Notes under the pieces: model-generated
The model's input: only the letters and a program-made list of their open reading frames with translations
Database searches by the model: none
What the model was told of the DNA's origin: nothing
Position numbers and translations under genes: made by a program
In this document: positions 1-6,997 of the stretch, piece by piece
How the letters are laid out: every line of letters starts with the position of its first letter
Numbering within the stretch: the first letter of the stretch is position 1
Assembly: GCA_011526565.1 (NCBI GenBank)
Contig: WYBL01000159.1
Coordinates: forward strand, 1 to 39,021
Direction of reading: 5' to 3'
Length of the DNA stretch: 39,021 bases
From: Acidobacteriota bacterium
Lineage (GTDB): Bacteria > Acidobacteriota > Vicinamibacteria > Fen-336

Positions 1-144
1 GCTGCCGCTGACCGAGTCCGGCCGCGGCGGCGGCCGCCCCGCGGGGCGGGCGGGCCGGCCGCGGGGGGGCCCCCGCGCGCGGGGCCGCGCCCCGGCCCCC
101 CCCCCCGGGCGCCCCGGGCCCCCCGTCGGGGCCGCCGCCCCCCT
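1..144. other. GC-homopolymer left edge, no gene seen
   Basis: This stretch is almost pure G/C with long homopolymers, including seven G at 63-69 and eleven C at 96-106. I see no plausible coding frame or recognisable signal in it. It may be a true GC island or a poorly resolved contig end. The base calls here deserve less trust than the rest of the window. Confidence 0.6.
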
Positions 145-150
145 TACACT
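145..150 (+). promoter_or_regulatory. -10 hexamer TACACT of the DDAH gene
   Basis: TACACT is the only AT-containing hexamer in a G/C-only region and ends 8 nt before the ATG at 159. That spacing puts transcription initiation at or within a couple of bases of the start codon. The same TACACT occurs before the genes starting at 25286 and 35318. No -35 box is recognisable. Confidence 0.5.
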
Positions 151-158
151 GCGAGGCC

Positions 159-929
159 ATGAGCCTCGCCGCCTTCACCCGCGCCGTGCCCGACCGGCTC
201 GCCGAGTGCGAGCTGACCCACCTGTCCAGGCAGCCCATCGACGTGGCGCGGGCCCGCGTCCAGCACGCCGCGTACGAAGACGCGCTGCGCGCCTGCGGCT
301 GCGACGTGCGCCCGCTGCCGCCGCTGCCCGACCAGCCGGACGCGGTGTTCGTCGAGGACACGGCGATCGTGCTGGACGAGGTCGCGGTGATCACCCGGCC
401 CGGCGCCGAGTCGCGGCGCGCGGAGACCCGCTCGGTGGCGACGGCACTCGCGCCGCTGCGACCGCTGCGGTTCGTCGCCGAGCCGGGCACGCTCGACGGC
501 GGCGACGTGCTGGTGCTCGGGCGCCGGGTCTTCGTGGGCCTGACGACGCGCTCGAACGCCGCCGCCGTGGCCCAGCTCGGCGAGTGGCTGGCCGCGTTCG
601 GCTACGCCGTGCGCGGCGTGCCCGTCGCGGGCGCGCTGCACCTGAAGACCGCGGTGACCGCGATCGGCGGCGGTGCGCTGCTCGTCAACCCGGCCTGGGT
701 CGACCCGACACCCTTCGGCGCCGAGGAGGTGATCGAGGTCGATCCTTCCGAACCCCACGCGGCCAACGCGCTGGCCCTCGGCAGCCGCGTGATCCTGCCC
801 GCGGCACACCCGCGCACGGCGGAGCGGGTGCGCGCTCTGGGCCTCGAACCGGTGGCGGTGGACGTCTCGGAGCTGGCCAAGGCCGAGGCGGGCGTCACCT
901 GCTGCTCGCTGATCCTGCGCCAGCCCTGA
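159..929 (+). CDS. N(G),N(G)-dimethylarginine dimethylaminohydrolase (DDAH)
   Basis: Predicted 256-residue cytosolic enzyme of the guanidino-group-modifying (pentein) superfamily. DDAH hydrolyses methylated arginine to citrulline and a methylamine. Seen in the sequence: FVEDTA (64-69) with the substrate-binding acidic pair, GTLDGGDVL (110-118), the catalytic histidine in LHLKTAV (H161), and a C-terminal TCCS (247-250) supplying the nucleophilic cysteine. Length and motif order match bacterial DDAH, and the TCCS and LHLK motifs favour DDAH over arginine deiminase. The ATG follows a -10-like TACACT by 8 nt, so the mRNA may be leaderless; a weak GAGG lies close upstream. The gene stands alone: its downstream neighbour is on the other strand and ends 18 nt away. 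The exact substrate (dimethylarginine or another guanidine compound) cannot be fixed from sequence. Confidence 0.88.
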   Translation: MSLAAFTRAVPDRLAECELTHLSRQPIDVARARVQHAAYEDALRACGCDVRPLPPLPDQPDAVFVEDTAIVLDEVAVITRPGAESRRAETRSVATALAPLRPLRFVAEPGTLDGGDVLVLGRRVFVGLTTRSNAAAVAQLGEWLAAFGYAVRGVPVAGALHLKTAVTAIGGGALLVNPAWVDPTPFGAEEVIEVDPSEPHAANALALGSRVILPAAHPRTAERVRALGLEPVAVDVSELAKAEAGVTCCSLILRQP

Positions 930-947
930 GCCGGGGGCCGCGGCCGG

Positions 948-1346
948 CTACAACAGCGCGAGAAGGCCGGCGAGCAGGCCGCCCAGGGCCAGCAGCGAGC
1001 TCATGCAGCCGCAGCCCGCTCCACCGGCGTGGGACACCGCGGTGCGAAACGCCGCGCGGCCGACCGCTTCGCCCACCACCGGCATCGCCTTGATCGCGAC
1101 GTGGGCGGCGGTCTCGCGCCAGCGCGCCAGTTCCTCCTGGCGGAGCTGCTTCTCGAGGATCGCCTTCTGCACGTCGACCCGCTCGCGGCGCTTCATCTCC
1201 TCGCGGGTGCGGACGACCTCGAGCTCGGCGTGGCCCGGCACGAAGCGGAGCTTCGAGGCGCAGTACTCGCAGAGCACCTCCGTCTCCCCCATCGCGACGT
1301 GGAGGGGCGCGGAGCAGTTCGGGCAGTGGACCACCTGCGGCTTCAC
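948..1346 (-). CDS. Zinc-ribbon protein with C-terminal hydrophobic tail
   Basis: Predicted 132-residue protein of unknown function. An N-terminal CPNC...CEYC zinc ribbon (C8, C11, C26, C29) is followed by a charged, probably helical stretch (about 45-80) rich in E, R and K. The end is Gly- and Leu-rich and hydrophobic (about 108-132) and could act as a membrane anchor, with a small CGC cysteine cluster just before it. The start is GTG at 1346. A GATAAT hexamer ends exactly 6 nt upstream and there is no Shine-Dalgarno, so translation is probably leaderless. The gene lies 25 nt behind the stop of the permease on the same strand but appears to have its own promoter. No functional assignment is justified beyond zinc binding. 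Confidence 0.75.
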   Translation of the reverse strand: MKPQVVHCPNCSAPLHVAMGETEVLCEYCASKLRFVPGHAELEVVRTREEMKRRERVDVQKAILEKQLRQEELARWRETAAHVAIKAMPVVGEAVGRAAFRTAVSHAGGAGCGCMSSLLALGGLLAGLLALL

Positions 1347-1352
1347 GGCCCG

Positions 1353-1358
1353 ATTATC
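1353..1358 (-). promoter_or_regulatory. -10 hexamer GATAAT of the zinc-ribbon gene
   Basis: Read on the minus strand, GATAAT ends 6 nt before the GTG at 1346. It lies in the 25-nt gap between the permease stop and this gene. The spacing predicts a transcript that begins at the start codon. Confidence 0.5.
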
Positions 1359-1371
1359 GCCGGGGCGGACC

Positions 1372-3837
1372 TCAGCTCGTGCGCAGCGCCTGCTGCGGGT
1401 CGACGCGGGCCGCGCGCCAGGCCGGCAGCGCGCAGGCGAGGCCCGCGACGGCGGCGACCAGCAGCGGCACCGCGACGGCGACCAGCGGATCGACGGGCTC
1501 GACGCCGTGCAGCAGGCTGCGCAGCGCCTCCCCTCCCGCCAGCGCAGCGAGCAGCCCCAGAGCGACGCCGCAGAGCGCCAGTCGCAGCCCGCCGCCGGTC
1601 ACCAGCGCGACGACGTCGCGCGGCCGCGCCCCCAGGGCCATCCGCACGCCGACCTCGCGGGTGCGCAGCGCGACCAGGTAGGACAGCACGCCGAACAGCC
1701 CGACGCCGGCCAGCAGCAGCGCGGCGCCGGCGAAGCCCCCGAACAGCAGGGCGTAGAGGCGGGGCCGGGCCAGCGTCCGCTGCAGCCGCTCGCGCAGCGT
1801 CGCGACCTCGCCGGGCACCAGGCCCGGGTCCGCCTCGCGCAGGATCTCGCGCAACCGCGGCGCGAGGTTGGCCGGGTCGGTGGCGCTGCGCAGCAGCAGC
1901 GAGACGACCGGCGGGCGCACTCCGCCGCCGAGCTGGGTGTGGGGCACGAACAGCTCGGGCTGGACGCGATCGAGAGGCCCCTGCTGCCGCGAGTCCTCGA
2001 CGACGCCGACGACCACCCAGTCGCGGCGGCCGTCGGCGCCGGTCGGCACCACCTGGCCGAGCGGTTCCGGGCCCAGGTAGCGCTGCGCGAACGTGCGGCT
2101 GACGACCAGCGCCGGGGCCGCGCCCGCGACGTCGCGCGCGTCGAAGCCGCGCCCCGCGACCAGCGGTCGCGACAGCGCCTCGAAGTAGCCGGCGCTGACC
2201 GTGCGCATCGAGGCGTTGGCCTGCACCGGCTCGCCACCCCCGCGGGTCGGCATCGTGAACGAGACCATCGCCTCGCTGTTCGAGAGGGGCGCGATCGACG
2301 AGAACGCCGCGACGCTCACGCCCGGCAACGCCGCCGCTCGCGCCAGCACGGCGTCGAGCACCTGGGCCCGGCGCTGCGGCGTGTAGCCGGGCGCGGGCAT
2401 CGGCAGCGTCGCCACCAGCACGTTCGAGGGCTGGAAGCCGAGGTCCGTGCGGGACAGCGCGTCGAAGCTGCGGCCGAGCTGCACGGCGCCGACCAGCAGC
2501 ACCGAGGCGACTGCAACCTGCCCGGTCAGGATCAGCGCGCGCGCGTCGGCGACCCGCGAGCGCCCCGCCCCGACCGAGCCCGCCGAGTCGTCGGCGAGCG
2601 CGCGGGCGAGATCCAGGCGGCGCGCCATCGCTGCCGGCAGCAGCGCGCAGCCGAGGCCGGCGGCGAATGCGGCGGCCATCGCGACGGCCGCGGCCGGCAG
2701 GCCCAGCGACAGCTCGAGGGCGCGCGGGAAGCCGGCCGGGAGCAGCGACGGCAGCGCCGCGTGGAGCGCCGCGGCGAGGGCGAGGCCGAGGCCGCCGCCG
2801 AGGCCCGAAAGCAGCAGGTTCTCGACCACGAGCTGGCGCACCAGGAGGCCGGTGCCGGCGCCGAGCGCGCCGCGCACCGCCAGCTCGCGGCGGCGCGCCG
2901 TGACCCGGGCGAGCTGCAGGCTGGCGACGTTGGCGGTCGCGGTGGCGAGCAGCAGCAGCCCGGCCCCGAGCAGCAGCAGCAGCGCGGGCCGCACCTCGGC
3001 CGTGATCGACTCCAGCACCGGCACCGCGTTCACCTGCACGGCCCCCGAGCCGCCGAAGAGCGCCTGGCTGACGAGGCCCGCATCCGGCGCGGCGCGGCCT
3101 CGGACCGTGCCTTCGGCGGCCACCTGCTCGGGGGTCACGCCCGGGCGCATCCGGCCGAGCGCGGAGAACATCGCGAGCCGCACCTGGCCTTCGCCGGGCC
3201 CGGTCAGCGGCGGCACCGCGAGCGGCGTCCAGGCGCGCGCTTCCGGCCCCGGGAACGCGAAGCTCGCCGGCATCACGCCGACGATGCGATGGTCGGTGCC
3301 GTCGAACTTCAGCGTGCGGCCGACGACACCGGGGTCGGCGCCGAACGCGCTTTCCCACAGCGCGTGGGACAACAGGACCACGCCGCCCGCCTCCTCGTCC
3401 GCGGCCGTGAAGGTCGCGCCCAGCAGCGGGCGCGCGCGCAGCAGCTCGAACAACGACGCGGTCACCGCGACCACCTCGACGCGCGCGACCTGGCCGGCGT
3501 GCTCCATCACCGCCGTGTCGCCGCCGCCGTCGTAGCCGGCCAGCAGCTCCAGCGTCTCGTGCTTGTCCGCCCACGGCCGGTAGGTGCCGTTCGTGAACAT
3601 GAAGGGCCAGCGGCGGGTGGCGTCCTCGCGGGTCTCGGCCAGGCGTACCACGCGCCCGGCGTCGGCCCACGGCAGCGGGCGCAGCAGCACGCCGTGGACC
3701 AGGCTCGCCAGCCCGGTGACGATGCCCACGCCCAGTGCGAGCGTCAGCAGCGTGAGCGCCGTGTGACCCGGAGCCCGCCGCAGCAGCCGCAGCGAGTGGC
3801 GCAGGTCGTGACCGAGGCCGTCTCCCGTCGTCGCCAT
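1372..3837 (-). CDS. ADOP-type duplicated orphan permease (MacB/FtsX family)
   Basis: Predicted 821-residue inner-membrane protein with two copies of the MacB-type unit. Each copy has an N-terminal transmembrane helix (about 25-50 and about 425-450), a large periplasmic domain, and then three membrane helices (about 270-400 and about 690-815). The N-terminal DLRHSLRLLRRAPG and the LVHGVLLRPLPW segment are typical of Acidobacterial Duplicated Orphan Permeases. No ABC ATPase gene is adjacent, which also fits that family. These proteins are presumed to act in export or envelope remodelling, but their substrates are generally unknown. The gene is transcribed divergently from the secreted VWFA-like gene at 3953. 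ATG 3837 has no clear Shine-Dalgarno; a TATAGC hexamer lies 12 nt upstream. The family is seen clearly, while transport substrate and partners are not inferable. Confidence 0.88.
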   Translation of the reverse strand: MATTGDGLGHDLRHSLRLLRRAPGHTALTLLTLALGVGIVTGLASLVHGVLLRPLPWADAGRVVRLAETREDATRRWPFMFTNGTYRPWADKHETLELLAGYDGGGDTAVMEHAGQVARVEVVAVTASLFELLRARPLLGATFTAADEEAGGVVLLSHALWESAFGADPGVVGRTLKFDGTDHRIVGVMPASFAFPGPEARAWTPLAVPPLTGPGEGQVRLAMFSALGRMRPGVTPEQVAAEGTVRGRAAPDAGLVSQALFGGSGAVQVNAVPVLESITAEVRPALLLLLGAGLLLLATATANVASLQLARVTARRRELAVRGALGAGTGLLVRQLVVENLLLSGLGGGLGLALAAALHAALPSLLPAGFPRALELSLGLPAAAVAMAAAFAAGLGCALLPAAMARRLDLARALADDSAGSVGAGRSRVADARALILTGQVAVASVLLVGAVQLGRSFDALSRTDLGFQPSNVLVATLPMPAPGYTPQRRAQVLDAVLARAAALPGVSVAAFSSIAPLSNSEAMVSFTMPTRGGGEPVQANASMRTVSAGYFEALSRPLVAGRGFDARDVAGAAPALVVSRTFAQRYLGPEPLGQVVPTGADGRRDWVVVGVVEDSRQQGPLDRVQPELFVPHTQLGGGVRPPVVSLLLRSATDPANLAPRLREILREADPGLVPGEVATLRERLQRTLARPRLYALLFGGFAGAALLLAGVGLFGVLSYLVALRTREVGVRMALGARPRDVVALVTGGGLRLALCGVALGLLAALAGGEALRSLLHGVEPVDPLVAVAVPLLVAAVAGLACALPAWRAARVDPQQALRTS

Positions 3838-3849
3838 ACGTTTCGCGAC

Positions 3850-3855
3850 GCTATA
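3850..3855 (-). promoter_or_regulatory. -10-like TATAGC of the permease gene
   Basis: On the minus strand TATAGC ends 12 nt before the ATG at 3837, implying a 5' leader of only a few bases. It is the only AT-rich hexamer in the vicinity. Confidence 0.4.
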
Positions 3856-3922
3856 CGGGACCCGAGAGGCCCGTCAACGGCCGGCTCCAGCCCCGTGGAT
3901 GCGCGGCCACGGCCTTCCTTGC

Positions 3923-3928
3923 TACCGT
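3923..3928 (+). promoter_or_regulatory. -10-like TACCGT of the VWFA-like gene
   Basis: TACCGT ends 24 nt before the chosen ATG at 3953, giving a predicted leader of about 18 nt that contains the GAGGAG ribosome binding site (3937-3942). This placement argues against the two upstream in-frame ATGs (3899 and 3935). Confidence 0.45.
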
Positions 3929-3952
3929 CGGGGAATGAGGAGCGCCCCCGCC

Positions 3953-6040
3953 ATGACTCGATTCTCCGTCCTGCCCGCCGGCCTGGCCGTGGCCGCTGCG
4001 GCCACGCTGGCCGTCGCGCAGGCACCGGTGCCCGTGTTCCGCAGCGAGGTCACCTACGTCGAGGTCGACGTGCGGGTGACCGACGACAGGGGCGAGTTCG
4101 TGCGCGGGCTGACGCTCGCCGACTTCGAGTTGCTGGAGGACGGCAAGCCGCGCCCGATCGCGGCGTTCAACCTGGTCGATCTCCCGGTCGAACGCCTCGA
4201 GAGCTTCCCCGGCCGGGCGGCGGCGCCGCCAGCGGACGTGCGCAGCAACGCGCGGCCGTTCGAGGGCCGCGTGTACGTGATGGTGATCGACGACCTGCAC
4301 ATGGGCTTCGCTCGCACGGGCCAGGCCCGCCGCGCCGCCCGCGAGTTCGTCGAGAAGCGGATGGGCGCCAACGACCTGATGGCAGTCGTGCACACCGCCG
4401 GCTCGCGCGACCAGAGCCAGGAGCTGACCAGCGACAAGGCGCTGCTGCTGGCGGCGGTGGACCGCACCACCGGGCGCGGGCTGCGCTCGGCGACGGCGTC
4501 GCGCATCGACTACTACAACCTGACCCAGGAAATGGTGCGGAGGCAGCCTGCCGGGCAGGCGCTACCGGGGCAGGACACGGCCATCACCGACCCCGACGAG
4601 GCCTTGCGCGCCCACAACGCGCGCGCGACGCTCGACACGCTGCGCGGGGTCGCGGAGTTCCTGTCAGCCGTGCGCGGTCGCCGCAAGGCGATCCTGTTCA
4701 TCAGCGAGGGGATCAGCTACGACTTCAACAACCCGTTCGAGAACAGGTCCTCCTCGCTCGTGCTCGACGAGCTGCGGGACACCCTGGCCGCCGCCGCCCG
4801 CGCCAACGTGGTGTTCTACGGCATCGACCCGCGCGGCCTGACCGGGCTGGCCGACGAGGAGATCCAGATGAGCTCCGCCCCGCTCACGGAAGACCCCCGG
4901 CTCAGCATCAGCGCCGGGCTGCGGGAGGAGCTGCGCAACTCGCAGCAGAGCCTGCAGACGCTCTCCGAGGAGACCGGCGGCTTCGCCGTGATCAATGCCA
5001 ACGAGTTCGCGGACACCTACGAGCGCATCGTGCGCGAGAACAGCAGCTACTACGTGCTCGCCTACGATCCACCCGACCACAAGCCGGACGGGAAGTTCCA
5101 CAAGATCGAGGTGCGGGTGAAGCGCCCCGGGCTGAAGGTCGAGCACCGCCGCGGCTACGCCAGCCCGCGCGGCAAGCCCAAGGCGCCCGGGAAAGTCGCC
5201 GGCAACCCGCAGATCCACGCGGCGCTGAACAGCCCGCTTCCCGTCAAAGGGCTGACTCTCTCGGTGTTCGCGGTGCCGTTCCGGGCCGGGTCCGGAAAGG
5301 CGGCCTCGGTGCTGATCGGGACCGAGGTCGCGGGCCGGGAGCTGAGCCTCGCCGAGACGGGCCAACTCGAGGTCTCGTCGCTCGCTGTCGATGCCAAGGG
5401 CGAAGTGCGCGGCGGCTCGACGGAGACCGTCTCTTTCGCGCTGCGCCCGCAGTCGAAGGAGCGCATCCGGGGCACCGGCCTGCGGGTGTTCAGCCGCTTC
5501 CCGCTGCCGCCGGGGCGCCACCAGCTCCGGGTCGCCGCCCACGACGCGGGCAACGACCGCACCGGCTCCGTCGTGCTGGACCTCTCGATCCCCGACTTCC
5601 ACAAGGAGCCGCTGGCGATCAGCGGCATCGCGATCGCGTCGGCGATGGCGCAATCGCTGCCCACGGCGCGGCCGGACGCGGAACTCGGCGACGCCCTGCC
5701 CGCGGCGCCGTCCGCGCTGCGCGAGTTCCTGCGCAACGACCAGGCGATCGCCTACGCGGAGGTCTACGACAACGAGAAGGCCCCGCACACGCTGGAGGTG
5801 ACGACCACCGTCACCCGGCTGGAGGACGGCAGCGTCGTGCTGCGCAGCAGCGAAGAGCACTCGTCGGGGGCGCTCAAGGACCGGCGGGTGGCGGTCACCA
5901 CGACGCTGCCGCTGCCCGACCTGGCCGACGGCACCTACGTGCTGAAGATCGCCGCGCGCACCCGCACGGGCAGCGCCACCGCAGCGCGCGAGGTGCCGTT
6001 CACGGTCGTCGGGATGCGGACACCGGCCCGCCCGCAATAG
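3953..6040 (+). CDS. Secreted acidobacterial VWFA-related domain protein
   Basis: Predicted 695-residue exported protein. The N-terminus is a signal peptide ending near AVAQA (residues 18-23). A short beta domain (EVTYVEVDVRVTD...) precedes a von Willebrand factor A-like domain whose metal-site strand reads VIDDLHMG (D113, D114), as in the acidobacterial VWFA family (TIGR03436 type) rather than the classical DxSxS. The A domain ends around the SSYYVLAYDP and HRRGYASP segments, and a beta-rich C-terminal half follows. The start was set at 3953 because GAGGAG (3937-3942) sits 10 nt upstream and the signal peptide begins there; upstream ATGs lack a ribosome binding site. The family is common in Acidobacteriota and has no proven function. 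It ends 17 nt before the racemase gene, so co-transcription with 6058-15580 is possible. Confidence 0.88.
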   Translation: MTRFSVLPAGLAVAAAATLAVAQAPVPVFRSEVTYVEVDVRVTDDRGEFVRGLTLADFELLEDGKPRPIAAFNLVDLPVERLESFPGRAAAPPADVRSNARPFEGRVYVMVIDDLHMGFARTGQARRAAREFVEKRMGANDLMAVVHTAGSRDQSQELTSDKALLLAAVDRTTGRGLRSATASRIDYYNLTQEMVRRQPAGQALPGQDTAITDPDEALRAHNARATLDTLRGVAEFLSAVRGRRKAILFISEGISYDFNNPFENRSSSLVLDELRDTLAAAARANVVFYGIDPRGLTGLADEEIQMSSAPLTEDPRLSISAGLREELRNSQQSLQTLSEETGGFAVINANEFADTYERIVRENSSYYVLAYDPPDHKPDGKFHKIEVRVKRPGLKVEHRRGYASPRGKPKAPGKVAGNPQIHAALNSPLPVKGLTLSVFAVPFRAGSGKAASVLIGTEVAGRELSLAETGQLEVSSLAVDAKGEVRGGSTETVSFALRPQSKERIRGTGLRVFSRFPLPPGRHQLRVAAHDAGNDRTGSVVLDLSIPDFHKEPLAISGIAIASAMAQSLPTARPDAELGDALPAAPSALREFLRNDQAIAYAEVYDNEKAPHTLEVTTTVTRLEDGSVVLRSSEEHSSGALKDRRVAVTTTLPLPDLADGTYVLKIAARTRTGSATAAREVPFTVVGMRTPARPQ

Positions 6041-6044
6041 CCTT

Positions 6045-6050
6045 GGAAGA
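6045..6050 (+). promoter_or_regulatory. Ribosome binding site setting the GTG start of racemase 1
   Basis: GGAAGA followed by a 7-nt spacer leads to GTG 6058. The alternative in-frame TTG at 6043 overlaps this site and has no ribosome binding site of its own, so 6058 is preferred. The first residues after GTG 6058 lead directly into the DSGLGG motif, as expected for a racemase N-terminus. Confidence 0.6.
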
Positions 6051-6057
6051 GCTGACG

Positions 6058-6942
6058 GTGGCCGTCACCGACTCCGGCCTCGGCGGGTTGTCGGTGGCGG
6101 CCGACCTGGCGGCGAGGCTGACGACGAGCGGCATCTCGCGGCGGGCCCGGGTCGCGTTCGTCAACGCGCTGTTCGACGACGCGCTCTGGTACAACGACCT
6201 GCCGGACGACGCCACCCGGGCGCGGATCTTCGACGCCGCGCTGGAGGCGATCGAGCGGCGCTACCGCCCTGACGCGATCCTGATCGCGTGCAACACGCTC
6301 TCGGTCTTCTACCCGCTGACGAAACATGCGCGCGAGGCCTCGCGCCCCGCCGACAGCATCGTGCCTGCGGGCGTGGAGTTCCTCGCCCGCGCCCTGACGG
6401 AGCACGCGCAGGCGACCGCGATCCTGTTCGCCACCCCGGGCACCATCGCCGCCGGCGCCCACCGCCGCGCGCTGGTGGCGCGGGGCATCGCGGAGGACCG
6501 CATCGTCGGCCAGGCCTGCCCGCGGCTGAGCACCGTCATCGAGCACGACCCGCGCGGGCCGCACGCGCGAGAGCGCATCGGCGCGTTCGTCGCGGCCGCG
6601 CTCGCGCAGCGGCCCGGGCAGCGCGGACCGCTCGTCGCCAGCCTCAACTGCACCCACTACGGCTACGCGGGACCGCTGTGGGCAGAGGCGTTCGGGGCCG
6701 CGGGCTTCCCGGGCACACCGGTGCTCGACCCCAACCCGCGCCTCGCCGACGTCGTGCTGGAGCGCTTCGGCCCGCGCCGCTTCGCCGCGACGGAGGTCGC
6801 GGTCGAGGTGGTCTCGAAGACACCGCTGCCCGACGACGTGCGCGCCTCGCTCGGCGGGCTGCTGAACGCGGTCTCGCCCCCGACTGCCACCGCGCTCCAC
6901 GCCTACACGCTCGACCGGGACCTGTTCCACGTCGCGGTCTGA
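6058..6942 (+). CDS. Glutamate racemase (MurI)-like protein, cytoplasmic paralogue
   Basis: Predicted 294-residue member of the Asp/Glu racemase superfamily, whose members move the alpha proton of an amino acid using two cysteines and no cofactor. Visible MurI-type motifs are TDSGLGGLSV at the N-terminus (D5), IACNT with the first catalytic cysteine (C78), a GTI-A-GAHRR segment, QACPRL, and NCTH with the second cysteine (C198). It has no signal peptide. It differs from classical MurI in reading NCTHYGY instead of GCTHYP and in carrying a C-terminal extension (EVVSKTPLPDDVRASLGGLL). The protein at 14546 shares these peculiarities and is clearly a close paralogue. Possible substrates are glutamate, aspartate or another amino acid. 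The gene follows the VWFA-like gene by 17 nt and precedes the kinase by 55 nt. Confidence 0.85.
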   Translation: MAVTDSGLGGLSVAADLAARLTTSGISRRARVAFVNALFDDALWYNDLPDDATRARIFDAALEAIERRYRPDAILIACNTLSVFYPLTKHAREASRPADSIVPAGVEFLARALTEHAQATAILFATPGTIAAGAHRRALVARGIAEDRIVGQACPRLSTVIEHDPRGPHARERIGAFVAAALAQRPGQRGPLVASLNCTHYGYAGPLWAEAFGAAGFPGTPVLDPNPRLADVVLERFGPRRFAATEVAVEVVSKTPLPDDVRASLGGLLNAVSPPTATALHAYTLDRDLFHVAV

Positions 6943-6961
6943 GCGCCCGGGGGGACGGGGA

Positions 6962-6967
6962 TATCAT
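6962..6967 (+). promoter_or_regulatory. -10-like TATCAT before the kinase gene
   Basis: TATCAT lies 30 nt before the ATG at 6998 in the gap after the racemase. It would give a leader of about 24 nt holding GGAG (6983-6986). The kinase-Clp pair may therefore have its own promoter in addition to read-through. Confidence 0.4.
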
Positions 6968-6997
6968 CCGCCCACCCTTTCCGGAGAAACCGGGGCC

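Noticed and set aside
3899..3952. Upstream ATG starts for the VWFA-like protein
   Set aside because: They precede or overlap the -10-like hexamer and the ribosome binding site, and they would put charged residues ahead of the signal peptide.
1003..6057. Very long open frame on the plus strand through the permease and VWFA-like genes
   Set aside because: Its translation is Arg/Ala/Gln-rich and unnatural until it meets the racemase, and it is antisense or out of frame to two well-supported genes. High GC removes stop codons. Only the racemase part is real, starting at GTG 6058.
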